Below, piece by piece: positions 52,452-61,310 of a DNA stretch of 64,000 bases (its first letter is position 1; each line of letters opens with the position of its first letter). A model generated the notes under the pieces. It was not told the origin of the DNA. It searched no databases and saw only the letters and a list, made by a program, of their open reading frames with translations. A program made the translations under genes and the position numbers. The DNA is from Planctomycetota bacterium. Lineage in GTDB: Bacteria; Planctomycetota; UBA1135. Location of the stretch: the NCBI GenBank assembly GCA_008501825.1, contig QQUA01000005.1:1-64000 (forward strand), written 5' to 3'.

Positions 52452-53366
52452 CGCTACCAGTATGCCGCCATTCACATGGGCGTCGAGGCCCGGATTACCG
52501 TCTATGCTCCTTCCGAAAGGATGGCGAAAGAGGCATCCAAAGTCGCCTTTCAGCGCATTTCGGCTCTTGATGCGATCATGAGCGATTATCGTAAAGATAG
52601 TGAATTAAACCGTTTCTGTCGCGCTCCCCAGAGTGAAGCGACAAACCTTTCTCCGGAACTTTGGCAAGTTCTGCTTTACGGACAACAGTTGGCGGAAGAA
52701 ACCGGTGGCGCATTTGACGTCACTGCCGGCCCGGTAGTTCGACTCTGGCGCCAGGCTAGAAAGAGCGGGCGGCTACCGGCAGAGGAGGCTTTGGAACAAG
52801 CCTTGGCCCACTGTGGCTGGTCGAATTTGTGGTTGGATCCGCAGCAAGCCCGAGGTCGATTGCATAAGGCAGGCATGCAATTGGATCTGGGGGGCATCGC
52901 CAAGGGTTATGCCGCCGATGAGGCTTTGCGAGTTTTGGTCGAAGCCGGTTTGCCAAGGGCTTTGATCGATTTCGGCGGCGACTTGGTGGCCGGAGAGGCC
53001 CCGCCGGGACGGCCTGGATGGCGGATTTTGGTGGAAGACTCCGGGACCGCTCTGCCCAATCCCTATCTTTGGCTCCGTTGGGGAGCTCTCTCCACTTCCG
53101 GGGACAAAGTGCAATTTTTGGAAGTGGAGGGGGTCCGCTATTCCCATGTGGTCGATCCCCGCACCGGCATCGGATTGCGCCATCGCTTGGCCGTAACGGT
53201 CCAAGCCAAACGGGGAATCGAATCGGACAGCTTGGCCACCGCCATCGGCGTTTTGGGGGAAACCGAGGGACGGGCGCTGGCCGCCCGGCATCAGGTGTTG
53301 GCTTGGATTCGGCCGGTCGAAGGCCGATCCGAGGGATCCGGCTGGGAAAAGGAGAAGGCGGATTAA
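52389..53366 (+). CDS. ApbE family FAD:protein FMN transferase
   Basis: About 325 residues. The N-terminal GAAAAVVALLAGVGCSEPL is a lipoprotein-like signal with a weak lipobox. YAAIHMGVEARITVYAP, the flavin-binding AGMQLDLGGIAKGYAADEAL and DFGGDLVAG, and HVVDPRTGIG, then SDSLATAIGVLG are the ApbE motifs. It attaches FMN to proteins such as RnfG or NqrC through a threonine. The start is uncertain: TTG at 52389 gives the signal but no RBS; ATG at 52476 is the fallback. It overlaps the divergent gene at its 5' end. Confidence 0.85.
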   Translation: MGAAAAVVALLAGVGCSEPLHRYQYAAIHMGVEARITVYAPSERMAKEASKVAFQRISALDAIMSDYRKDSELNRFCRAPQSEATNLSPELWQVLLYGQQLAEETGGAFDVTAGPVVRLWRQARKSGRLPAEEALEQALAHCGWSNLWLDPQQARGRLHKAGMQLDLGGIAKGYAADEALRVLVEAGLPRALIDFGGDLVAGEAPPGRPGWRILVEDSGTALPNPYLWLRWGALSTSGDKVQFLEVEGVRYSHVVDPRTGIGLRHRLAVTVQAKRGIESDSLATAIGVLGETEGRALAARHQVLAWIRPVEGRSEGSGWEKEKAD

Positions 53367-54262
53367 CTGGCGAAAATCCGATCCATGCGGGTGGCGATAT
53401 CGGTCAATCGCTGGCGATCGCCTCCTCGGATTTCGGCAGTGAACCAACCACGGTATTCGATGGCTTCAAAAGCCCGCATGACTGCCGGCCAGTCGCAATC
53501 CCCTTCCAGCAGTTCTACGCCGAAACCCTTCCACAAGCCTTCTTGATCCCTGCGCTTGCGGCTGTACTCCTTGACGTCCACTTTCAAAATCCGCTTTCCG
53601 AGAATGTGGATCCAGTGCTCCGGCCAGCCGTAGTTCACGATGTTGCCGACGTCGAAGTAGAAGCCGACCTGGGAACTGGAAAAAGCATCTACGTATTGAG
53701 CCGCTTCCATGGGACTCAACAGGAAGTGATTCCACACGTTTTCAAAGGCCAACTGGATTTGCAACTCTTCCGCCAACGGTAACACTTGGCCGATTTCGTG
53801 GAGAGATCGTTTCCAAGCTTGGTCGTAGCGGATTCCTTTGTTCACGACCGCCGGAACCACCAAGACGGAGGAAGCTCCATAAGCCTTGGCGTCCCGAATG
53901 GCGGTTTCCAAAGCTTGCACCCCTTCCTTGCGGACTTGGGGATCGGGATGGCTGAAGGGTTTGGCCCAATGCACCGAGTCGACCACTCCGTGGATCGGTA
54001 AGCCGGTGGCTTCCTTGGCGGCCAGGACTTCTTCGGTGGCGAAACCGTTGGGACTGTCCAATTCCACCCCGTCAAAGCCCAAGTCTTTGAGTAGCTGGAA
54101 TTTCTCCACCAGGGTTTTTCCTTCACCGACCATGCCGATCTTGACCGCTTTGCGGTAGCCCGGAGGCGGAGCTTGGGCGCGGCCGGTGGAGGCGAGAGAA
54201 GCGGCCAAAGGCAAGCTGCCGGCGGCTTTTAAGAAATTGCGGCGGGAGGGGTTCGGCGCCAT
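53363..54262 (-). CDS. Tat-exported sugar phosphate isomerase/epimerase
   Basis: A 299-residue TIM-barrel protein with a Tat signal (PSRRNFLKAAGSLPLAASLA). It has the xylose-isomerase-like order IGMVGEGKTLVEKFQLLKDLGFDGVELDS, PIHGVVDSVHWAKPF, QLAFENVWNHFL, VGFYFDVGNIVNYG, ILKVDVKEYS and WFTAEIRGGD. The metal ligands Glu, Asp, His and Glu are in place. Exported relatives act on keto-sugars or inositol derivatives; it may share substrates with the Gfo/Idh oxidoreductases. Convergent with ApbE by four bases. Confidence 0.92.
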   Translation of the reverse strand: MAPNPSRRNFLKAAGSLPLAASLASTGRAQAPPPGYRKAVKIGMVGEGKTLVEKFQLLKDLGFDGVELDSPNGFATEEVLAAKEATGLPIHGVVDSVHWAKPFSHPDPQVRKEGVQALETAIRDAKAYGASSVLVVPAVVNKGIRYDQAWKRSLHEIGQVLPLAEELQIQLAFENVWNHFLLSPMEAAQYVDAFSSSQVGFYFDVGNIVNYGWPEHWIHILGKRILKVDVKEYSRKRRDQEGLWKGFGVELLEGDCDWPAVMRAFEAIEYRGWFTAEIRGGDRQRLTDIATRMDRIFAS

Positions 54263-54350
54263 GTCAGCCAGTGTAAAGGAGATCTGCGATGGGGGCGGAA
54301 TCCCCCTGGGAGTTGCGCTTCTGAGGTTTATACATTCAAAGGAATTCCGC

Positions 54351-55136
54351 ATGTCCGGCGCCTTGTCTCGACCGCCTTTGATCGGCATCACCGCGGGTAA
54401 CGATCCGCGGTTTCCCGGCCATTATTTGTTGCGCTGGGATTACATTTATGGAGTGAACGAAGCTGGAGGCATCCCGGTAATCTTGGCCCCGGGTAAGGCG
54501 TCCCGATTTCCGACCTATTCCGAGAACTTTGCCGGCTTGATTTTTTCGGGGGGCTACGATTTAACTCCGAGGATTTATGGTCAGGAAGCTCATCCCAGTT
54601 TGAGCCACACCAGTTGGGAGCGGGATGAATTTGAAATGACTTTGATGCGGTCGGCGCTGCTTCGCGGAGTTCCGATTTTGGGAATTTGTCGCGGCATGCA
54701 AGTCTTGAACGTCGCCCTCGGTGGCACCTTGGTGCAAGATCTGCCGAATACGCCCCGCAACGGCGTTCTGCACGACGACCCGAAGCGCCCGCGAGACGTG
54801 CTTGCTCACGAAGTGGCGATTCATTCGGATAGTCGGCTTTGTCAAATTACCGGTCGATCTCGCATGGCGGTAAACAGTTTTCACCATCAAGCGGTGGACC
54901 GGATCGGTGAAGGCTTGCGGAAGGTGGCTTTCGCCGCCGATGGCGTAGTGGAAGCCTTGGAAATGCCAGGTTCTTCTTTCGCCGTCGGAGTGCAATGGCA
55001 TCCCGAAACCTTTTGGGATCAAGGCGCTCCCTTTCTCAACTTTTTCCAAGCCTTGGTTCATGCGGCTCAGGAGTTCCAGGAAAATCTTCCGGAACGAAAA
55101 AGAACTCCTGATCGTGGTCGATTGGCCGGAACTTGA
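54351..55136 (+). CDS. Class-I glutamine amidotransferase-like peptidase C26
   Basis: A 261-residue cytoplasmic hydrolase of the gamma-glutamyl-gamma-aminobutyrate hydrolase (PuuD) type. The nucleophile Cys113 is in ILGICRGMQ and the His217-Glu219 pair in QWHPETFWD. The fold starts LIGITAGNDPRFPGHYLLRWDYIYGVNEAGG. The ATG at 54351 begins this sequence. It cuts gamma-glutamyl amide bonds. It is divergent from the Tat isomerase and convergent with the propeller gene. Confidence 0.9.
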   Translation: MSGALSRPPLIGITAGNDPRFPGHYLLRWDYIYGVNEAGGIPVILAPGKASRFPTYSENFAGLIFSGGYDLTPRIYGQEAHPSLSHTSWERDEFEMTLMRSALLRGVPILGICRGMQVLNVALGGTLVQDLPNTPRNGVLHDDPKRPRDVLAHEVAIHSDSRLCQITGRSRMAVNSFHHQAVDRIGEGLRKVAFAADGVVEALEMPGSSFAVGVQWHPETFWDQGAPFLNFFQALVHAAQEFQENLPERKRTPDRGRLAGT

Positions 55137-55164
55137 TCTGCAATGGCCGGTTCTATTCCGTCTT

Positions 55165-56640
55165 CTATTCCGAAGAGGACGGAATTTTGATCAAGGTGTA
55201 ATAGGCATCCTTGTGCAGCAAAGGTTCATTGTCGGCCGACCGGACTGCTGGGGCGTGCAATTCGTGAACGTATCCTTCCCGCAGGCCTTTCACCTTCAGA
55301 GTCACGCTCATGCGATCTCCCGCTACGGCGATCTCCGAGATTTCCAGTTCATGCCGGTCCACTTCCGGACTCCCATAATCGCTGTGCAACTTATAGGTAT
55401 AAGATTCCATGCTGTATCCGGGCATGGCCGCGCTGGTTACGTTGACAGCTTTGGTAAAGACCAACCGAAAGCCGCTGGGCAAAGCTTCCATCCGCTGGAT
55501 TTCGAAGGGAACTTTTTCGGCCCAAAGCAAGCGTTGCAATCCTTCGGTCCGGGTTCCCCTGCTTCCCCAACCGCGGTTGGTCATACCGACCAACATGCTG
55601 TGATCCTGATGCCAGGCCATGCGCAGCACGCCGGATTGGAATCCGTATCGGAAGGGAAAGCATGCTCCCTGCCAGTGGCCGCGAACCTGTTCGAGAAACA
55701 CTCGCATCACCGAAGCATGATGCTGATCTCCAACGAATGCATGGCCGGCGAAAGGGCCGAAACGCCCTTCAGTTGTATCCCATAAAATTCCGGCGGGAGA
55801 CTTTCCCATTTTGTCATAAGGAAACCAAACCGCAGGAAGGCGGAAAGACGGCATTTCCGCGGCGACTTCCGGCATCAGTTTTCCGTTTGGGGGCATACCG
55901 GGATGCAAGACTCGAGACTCCGGTAAATCGCAAGAATCCAAGCCCCATGGATGGCCGTGAAAATCCCCTTCCCGCAATAGGGACAGCTTGCTGGCGCCGC
56001 ACCACTCCCCTTGATTATCGGTATAGAAAACGTCTCCCCAGGGACTGACTTCCACGCCGGCGGGAGATCTCAAGCCAGCGCAAACCGGCTGGAATTCGCC
56101 TTGCGGAGTAATTCTGGCCGCCCAACCGCGCCAGGGTGCCCGGCCGAAAGGTTCGGGGCCGAAAGGTTTATTCAGGGTGATCCAGAAATTGCCTTCCGGA
56201 TCCATGCGCGGGCCAAAGGCGTATTCGTGATAATTGCCGCTGATCGGCCAATCGTCGCACACCGTTTCGATAAGGTCGGCGTCTCCGTCCTCATCTTCAT
56301 CCCGCAAGCGGCTTAATTCTCCCCTTTGAACCGTGTAGATCCAACCCTCGTGGGCGAGCAAACCCAAGGGTTCTTGCAGGCCTTGGGCAAACAATTGGAA
56401 TTCGACTTGTTCTCCCTCCAATCCGCGGATGGCGTAGATCTCGCCCCGGCGAGTTGCCGCCAACACGGTTCGATCCGGCAGGGAAAGCAAACCTCCCACT
56501 TCTAAAACCAGATCATCCGGAATCGGGACGTCCACAATGCGGTAATAATCGCTTTCTTGAGGCGGCTCCGATTTCTCGGAAGGCGGCCCTTCCGGCGTTT
56601 GAAGGAGGAGGCCAAACAGCAGGGAAAACGGAATTACCAT
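55165..56640 (-). CDS. Exported beta-propeller, PQQ-sugar-dehydrogenase-like
   Basis: A 491-residue protein with a short signal (MVIPFSLLFGLLLQ). Blade phrases include LLSLPDRTVLAATRRGEIYAI, GLLAHEGWIYTVQRGELSRLRDEDEDGDADLIETV, GPRMDPEGNFWITLNKP and ITPQGEFQPVCAGLRSPAGVEVSPWGDVFYTDNQGEW. The last is the soluble glucose/sorbosone-dehydrogenase-like motif common in PVC-group membrane-bound dehydrogenases. No heme motif is present. It starts inside the stop of the pentaheme gene and is surely cotranscribed. Confidence 0.85.
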   Translation of the reverse strand: MVIPFSLLFGLLLQTPEGPPSEKSEPPQESDYYRIVDVPIPDDLVLEVGGLLSLPDRTVLAATRRGEIYAIRGLEGEQVEFQLFAQGLQEPLGLLAHEGWIYTVQRGELSRLRDEDEDGDADLIETVCDDWPISGNYHEYAFGPRMDPEGNFWITLNKPFGPEPFGRAPWRGWAARITPQGEFQPVCAGLRSPAGVEVSPWGDVFYTDNQGEWCGASKLSLLREGDFHGHPWGLDSCDLPESRVLHPGMPPNGKLMPEVAAEMPSFRLPAVWFPYDKMGKSPAGILWDTTEGRFGPFAGHAFVGDQHHASVMRVFLEQVRGHWQGACFPFRYGFQSGVLRMAWHQDHSMLVGMTNRGWGSRGTRTEGLQRLLWAEKVPFEIQRMEALPSGFRLVFTKAVNVTSAAMPGYSMESYTYKLHSDYGSPEVDRHELEISEIAVAGDRMSVTLKVKGLREGYVHELHAPAVRSADNEPLLHKDAYYTLIKIPSSSE

Positions 56641-59597
56641 GTGAACTCCACGCGCAGTTCGGCGCTGGCGGTTTCAGGATCGAGGGAGATCGGCACGATC
56701 AGTTCCTGGGCTCCGGAGCTTTTGCGGAGGATGACGGAATTGGCATCTTGTTCCGATGGAATCTTGAAGAACAGGCCATTCGCGGTTTGCAGGATTCCGT
56801 CCTCCCGCTTTTGGATCCATTCCGCTCGAGCCAATCGAAGATAAATCATCGGGGGCTTGATCGGGCTTTCAGACTTGTCCGGCTCTATCGGAGCTTGAAT
56901 TCGGAATTGGCGCAGGAACCAACTTCCGCCGCTTCGCAATTCCGGAGTCAGGCTTTCTTCCACGGTCAAATCTTCCAGCCGGTAGCGGAAGATCGGTCGT
57001 CCGGCCTGATCCATCCGGCGTCCCAAACCCTGGAAGCCGCCCTCCTTTCCGGTCGCCTCGGGCCAATCGGCTTCAGCATCGGGCAACAGAGCCAAAGACG
57101 GGCCCTCAGGAAGTTGCACCAAATCTTGACTGCTCGGCCATTCCAATTCTCCAGCTCGCCCATGCCACGTTCCTTTGGCATTCATGAAGGAGCCTCGCCA
57201 AGCCAAGGCCAGTCGCTGGTTTTGCAAGTCGAAGGCGTAGTGAGTTTGTTCGGGATGACCGACGGCCAATACCCGAGGGCTGATGCCTTTCATGAAGGTG
57301 CCGAACAAAAGCACTTTGTCTTTTACCGCCAATTGATATTGGTTGGCGGCGACTTGAAGTCCATTCGGGGGCTTCATGGCCAATCCCAAGGACAAATAAG
57401 ACCAAATGGCGTCGATTTGCCGATGAGGGTCGCCTTCGAGGAGGTCGGGAAAGTTTTGGCTGTTTTCCCACCAGAAAGCCGGCATCCGGGTGTTCATATT
57501 GAGCGAGGCCGGATTCCAAAGCAATTGATGAAACCAGGCCGGCTTCAGCCTTTCGTGAACCGTGGCCAAGTCCACCGCCGGAATTCCGAGGGAAGGCAAT
57601 CCGGCCACTCCATGACAATTGATGCAAGCAAAGCCTTGGTTGCCGACCAGGCGCCTTCCAGCTTCCACGATTTCCGGACTGAAAGCTGGTTCCGCCTGGT
57701 CGCCGGGTTGCTGATCGGTCTTTTCAAAAATGGTCGGCAAATAGTAAAGGTTGTCTTTGCCGAAACGGGGCATCCGGGTGGCCATGTACGGTCTTACCGA
57801 ATGCCCTTCAAAAAGGACTTTCTCCATCCAAGGGCGTTTCAGCTTGTAGCCGGCGACGCTGAGGTCGGGAGGAATGCGGCCTTCATCTCCCAATTCGCCG
57901 AATCCGTGGATGGTGAAATAATCGCGGGTTTCCGCTTTCGGGCCACCGAGGCCGTCGCGTTGATGGCAAGCCAGGCAACGCAGGCGGGTCAAGCCTTGAA
58001 GCAAGATGTCCTCCGCGGTTTGAGGTTCCGCCAGGCGACGGCTGCGAAACAAAACTTGACGTAGCGATTGCCGTTCTTCCTGGTTCAAGTCGAAATCTGG
58101 AAGTTCCTGATTCGGGTGTTCAGCCAGACAGCCCCCCGTTTCTCCGGCTAGATCGTGCAAAGCCGGACCGGCCATGATCGGTTCTTGATCCGATTGCCAG
58201 GGGCCGACGTCATGGCAGGATGCGCAGCCGTGGCGCAAGAAGCGGCTTCGCCCCCGGGCAGCTCGAATCGAATCCACTTGCCAAGCCGGATCCCTGGTCG
58301 GGGACATGAGCTGAACTTCATGTTCCAGGACGTCCTTGGGAATCTTGCGCTTGGTAAATCCCGGTCCCTGGTATTGGACCTCAAGTTCTTCGCCGCCGCC
58401 GGCTTCGTAGTAATCCACTCGAATCGGGTGCCAGCCGGCTTCCAGGCGAATGATGCCGGCCCGCTCCACGACTCCGTGGTTCCCGCCGTTGTCCACCACC
58501 AAAGTGTCGTTAATGAATAAATGGCTGCCGTCGTCGGATGCGGTGTAAAAGGTGTATTCACCCGGTTCGGCAATGTAGAGCTGGCCCTGAAATACGAATC
58601 CAAAGTTTTCGCCGCGGTGGGGCAAGTGAAGATGAAAGCCGTCACTCCTGCCTTGGCGCAGCGGCTCCAATTGATCCCATTCCGGTTCTTGTTGCAAGAA
58701 ATTCCCTTCGTAATACAAGTAGATCAAGCCCGCTCTTCTCGCGGGAAGTTGTTCCTGGGCTCGATGGTATTGATCTTCCAACAAATAAGCGGCAATGGCT
58801 TTAGCCTCCAAGGGGCTCAGTTGTAAATCGGGCATCCGACCGGAAGGGCGAAGCTGGAGGGGATTTTGAAGAAAGGCGCTGAGAGAGTGTAAATCGAAGC
58901 GGGCATCCGGTTCTCCCAGTTCCACTTTGGTTTGCAACCACTTCAATCCGTCCGCATTTTTGGCCAGGTTTTCTGAAGAGTCCGCCGGTTCCAGATCTTC
59001 AAAGTCTTCGTCATCTTCATCGGCGAAGGGGTCGCCGAGCCAACCGCCGACCACGTCCTGCTGAAATTCTTGGGCGGGAGCTTGGGCTGGATGACAGGCG
59101 ACACAGCCGACGGTGTGAAACAGGCGTCGCCCGGTGGTGATGAGTTCCGGGCCGAAATCCACGTCGGCTGCGGGAGAAGGTTCAGCCAGACTCATCAAAT
59201 AGTGGATGAGGTCTTCCACCACTTCTTCCCGCAAATCAGGCCTCATGCCGTGAAACAGGGACGGCATGGTAGTACCGGGTTTCACCTCCTGCGGGGCGCT
59301 GAGGAAGCGCCGCAAATACGGCACCGTGGTGCGGGCGGCGACTCGACTTAGGGAGGGAGCTTTCTTGGTTTGAAGCCGGGCTTCCACCGTCGGAGTGGCC
59401 GGGTGGCAGGCGGTGCAGCGGAGTTCGCCGAGCAACAACTCTCCGAGGGAAGGGGAATCCACCTCGGCGGCAGATTCCAGGGCCGGGCTGGGCTTTTCGG
59501 GAAGGACTTGGGGCGGCGGGGACGAGCCGGCGCAGGCGAAAACCACCAAAGTGAGGCCGGTCGCCGCGGCCAGCAACAGGGGAAGTCGAAGGGTCAT
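56634..59597 (-). CDS. Pentaheme cytochrome c lipoprotein with PA14 domain
   Basis: A 987-residue lipoprotein (Cys22 after VVFA, lipobox VFAC). CxxCH heme motifs are at 61-65, 165-169, 458-462, 541-545 and 658-662. A PA14 domain is at about 290-430 (LIYLYYEGNF, EYTFYTASDDGSHLFINDT), which binds carbohydrates. The C-terminal 300 residues are beta-rich. The unit probably takes electrons from an extracytoplasmic sugar oxidation. The frame is open upstream, but the ATG at 59597 begins the lipoprotein signal. It is the second of three genes on this strand. Confidence 0.92.
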   Translation of the reverse strand: MTLRLPLLLAAATGLTLVVFACAGSSPPPQVLPEKPSPALESAAEVDSPSLGELLLGELRCTACHPATPTVEARLQTKKAPSLSRVAARTTVPYLRRFLSAPQEVKPGTTMPSLFHGMRPDLREEVVEDLIHYLMSLAEPSPAADVDFGPELITTGRRLFHTVGCVACHPAQAPAQEFQQDVVGGWLGDPFADEDDEDFEDLEPADSSENLAKNADGLKWLQTKVELGEPDARFDLHSLSAFLQNPLQLRPSGRMPDLQLSPLEAKAIAAYLLEDQYHRAQEQLPARRAGLIYLYYEGNFLQQEPEWDQLEPLRQGRSDGFHLHLPHRGENFGFVFQGQLYIAEPGEYTFYTASDDGSHLFINDTLVVDNGGNHGVVERAGIIRLEAGWHPIRVDYYEAGGGEELEVQYQGPGFTKRKIPKDVLEHEVQLMSPTRDPAWQVDSIRAARGRSRFLRHGCASCHDVGPWQSDQEPIMAGPALHDLAGETGGCLAEHPNQELPDFDLNQEERQSLRQVLFRSRRLAEPQTAEDILLQGLTRLRCLACHQRDGLGGPKAETRDYFTIHGFGELGDEGRIPPDLSVAGYKLKRPWMEKVLFEGHSVRPYMATRMPRFGKDNLYYLPTIFEKTDQQPGDQAEPAFSPEIVEAGRRLVGNQGFACINCHGVAGLPSLGIPAVDLATVHERLKPAWFHQLLWNPASLNMNTRMPAFWWENSQNFPDLLEGDPHRQIDAIWSYLSLGLAMKPPNGLQVAANQYQLAVKDKVLLFGTFMKGISPRVLAVGHPEQTHYAFDLQNQRLALAWRGSFMNAKGTWHGRAGELEWPSSQDLVQLPEGPSLALLPDAEADWPEATGKEGGFQGLGRRMDQAGRPIFRYRLEDLTVEESLTPELRSGGSWFLRQFRIQAPIEPDKSESPIKPPMIYLRLARAEWIQKREDGILQTANGLFFKIPSEQDANSVILRKSSGAQELIVPISLDPETASAELRVEFTW

Positions 59598-59616
59598 GGC
59601 AGGGTTTTCGACCGGC

Positions 59617-60432
59617 TCAGGGCTGGCCGCTGAATTCAAGACCAACCAGCAATGGACGATGATCCGAGGCCACCGATTCTCCAACGACCTCGATTTCCGT
59701 GACTCGCCAATGGGTGTCGGGGCGGAACAGCACGTAGTCGATTTTGAGCTTTGGCTGATCCGAAGGAAAGGTCGGCCGCTGGAACGCCTCGTCGGCCATT
59801 TGCCAATCTTGCTCGAAAATCTGCATCGGAGCGCTGCCAGGAACGGCATTGAGATCCCCGGCCAAGATCATGGGCGCGTCGGGGCCTTGTCTTACCAGCC
59901 AGCGGCGGATTTCTTCAGCCTGGGCCAGGCGGTCGGTGTCGTCCGGCAGGTGATCCAGGTGGGTGGCCACGAACCAAAGGTCCGGACCGGTATCGGGCAA
60001 TTGAACCAGGACCGCCAGGGCAGCCCGGGGTTCGGCGCCGGCACTGTGGGGAAGAGGTTGGAGGGCGGTTTCCAAAATCGGCAGCCGGCTCAGGATCGCT
60101 TCACCGTAAGCGCCCCCTTGGTAGTCCATGGCCTTGCCGAACACGGCTTGCATGTTGGTCAAGCGCCCCAATTCCATGGCCTGAAGCCGGCCCGAAGCTC
60201 GTTCCGTCCCCTGGTCGACCTCCTGCAGGGCCACCAAATCGGCATCCTGGGCTCGAATGAGGGCGGCCAGCCGTTCCAGGTCGAACTGGCCGTCGGTTCC
60301 TTCTCCGTGGTGAATGTTGTAGCTAAGTACTTTCAGGCGCGAGGTTTGAATCTCCGGCTGGATGCAAGCCGTGGCGCCGATCAGCAGCATGAGCCAGCAA
60401 GGAAGCCGCCAAATTGCCTTCATGGCCACCAT
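59617..60432 (-). CDS. Endonuclease/exonuclease/phosphatase family lipoprotein
   Basis: A 271-residue protein with a lipoprotein signal (LMLLIGATAC, Cys about 23). The EEP core is VLSYNIHHGEG, DADLVALQEVD, LWFVATHLDHLP, PMILAGDLNAVPGS, KIDYVLF and SVASDHRPLLVGL: the complete set for a divalent-metal phosphoesterase. It could hydrolyse sphingomyelin-like or inositol phosphates or DNA. It starts the three-gene minus-strand unit with the cytochrome 19 bases downstream. ATGs at 60432 and 60423 are both possible. Confidence 0.88.
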   Translation of the reverse strand: MVAMKAIWRLPCWLMLLIGATACIQPEIQTSRLKVLSYNIHHGEGTDGQFDLERLAALIRAQDADLVALQEVDQGTERASGRLQAMELGRLTNMQAVFGKAMDYQGGAYGEAILSRLPILETALQPLPHSAGAEPRAALAVLVQLPDTGPDLWFVATHLDHLPDDTDRLAQAEEIRRWLVRQGPDAPMILAGDLNAVPGSAPMQIFEQDWQMADEAFQRPTFPSDQPKLKIDYVLFRPDTHWRVTEIEVVGESVASDHRPLLVGLEFSGQP

Positions 60433-60517
60433 TAGACGACCGATTCCTTAACAGGGGAACCTGGATTCGCGATTCGGGCTAGAATCCCGCCTCCCGCGGC
60501 CATCCTCCCCCCCTCGA

Positions 60518-61285
60518 ATGACCGACTCCCAGCTTCTCTGCGAAATTTGCCTGGACTCCGTGGCCTGCGTGCAGGCGGCTGAGGCGGGTGGGGCCCACCG
60601 GGTGGAATTGTGCGCCAATTTGGTGGAAGGCGGGACCACTCCCAGCCCGGGCATGGTCCGTTTGGCCATGGAATCCACCTCCCTTCCGATCATGGTGATG
60701 GTGCGGCCGCGAGGCGGCGATTTTTGCTATTCCGATCTGGAATTTGAGGTGATGAAGCGGGACGTGGATCAATGGCGCAAGATGGGGGTTCACGGAGTGG
60801 TTTTCGGACTGCTGAAGCCGGACGGGCGAATCGACTTGTCGCGAACTGCGGAGTTGGTGGAGCTGGCCCGGCCGATGGAGGTCACTTTTCACCGCGCCTT
60901 CGACATGTGCCGGGACCCGCATCAGGGTTTAGAAGATTTGGTGATCGCCGGAGTCGATCGGGTATTGACCTCCGGCCAAGAGGCATCCGTGGTGGAGGGC
61001 GCACCCTTGATCCGCAAGCTGCTGGCTCAAGCCGCCGATCGTTTGGTGGTCATGCCCGGAGCCGGGTTGGAACCGGAGAACATTCGTGCAGTGGTGGAGG
61101 AGACTGGGGCCAAAGAAGTCCACTTCACCGCCTTCCGGCATTTTGAAAGTCCAATGGCCTATCGCAATCCTCGCTGTTTCATGGGAGCTCATCATCCTCC
61201 CGGCGAATATGAACGGATGGTGACCGATCCGCGCTTGGTAGCCGAATTTTTGGGCGCTTTGAACGGCAACGGACAAGCCAAGTAG
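60518..61285 (+). CDS. cutC: CutC family protein
   Basis: A 255-residue TIM-barrel protein of the CutC family. LCEICLDSVACVQAAEAGGAHRVELCANLVEGGTTPSPG, IMVMVRPRGGDFCYS and VTFHRAFDMCRDP, then TSGQEASVVEGA, are characteristic. Its link with copper is historical; the activity is unclear. Divergent from the EEP operon by 85 bases and followed by a channel-like gene 25 bases later. Confidence 0.93.
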   Translation: MTDSQLLCEICLDSVACVQAAEAGGAHRVELCANLVEGGTTPSPGMVRLAMESTSLPIMVMVRPRGGDFCYSDLEFEVMKRDVDQWRKMGVHGVVFGLLKPDGRIDLSRTAELVELARPMEVTFHRAFDMCRDPHQGLEDLVIAGVDRVLTSGQEASVVEGAPLIRKLLAQAADRLVVMPGAGLEPENIRAVVEETGAKEVHFTAFRHFESPMAYRNPRCFMGAHHPPGEYERMVTDPRLVAEFLGALNGNGQAK

Positions 61286-61310
61286 AGCCTCCTCCTTTAA
61301 GGTAGGTGCC

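Noticed and set aside
56454-58064. A 536-codon plus-strand open frame within the pentaheme and propeller genes
   Set aside because: It is antisense to clear heme motifs and has no recognisable domain or start signal.
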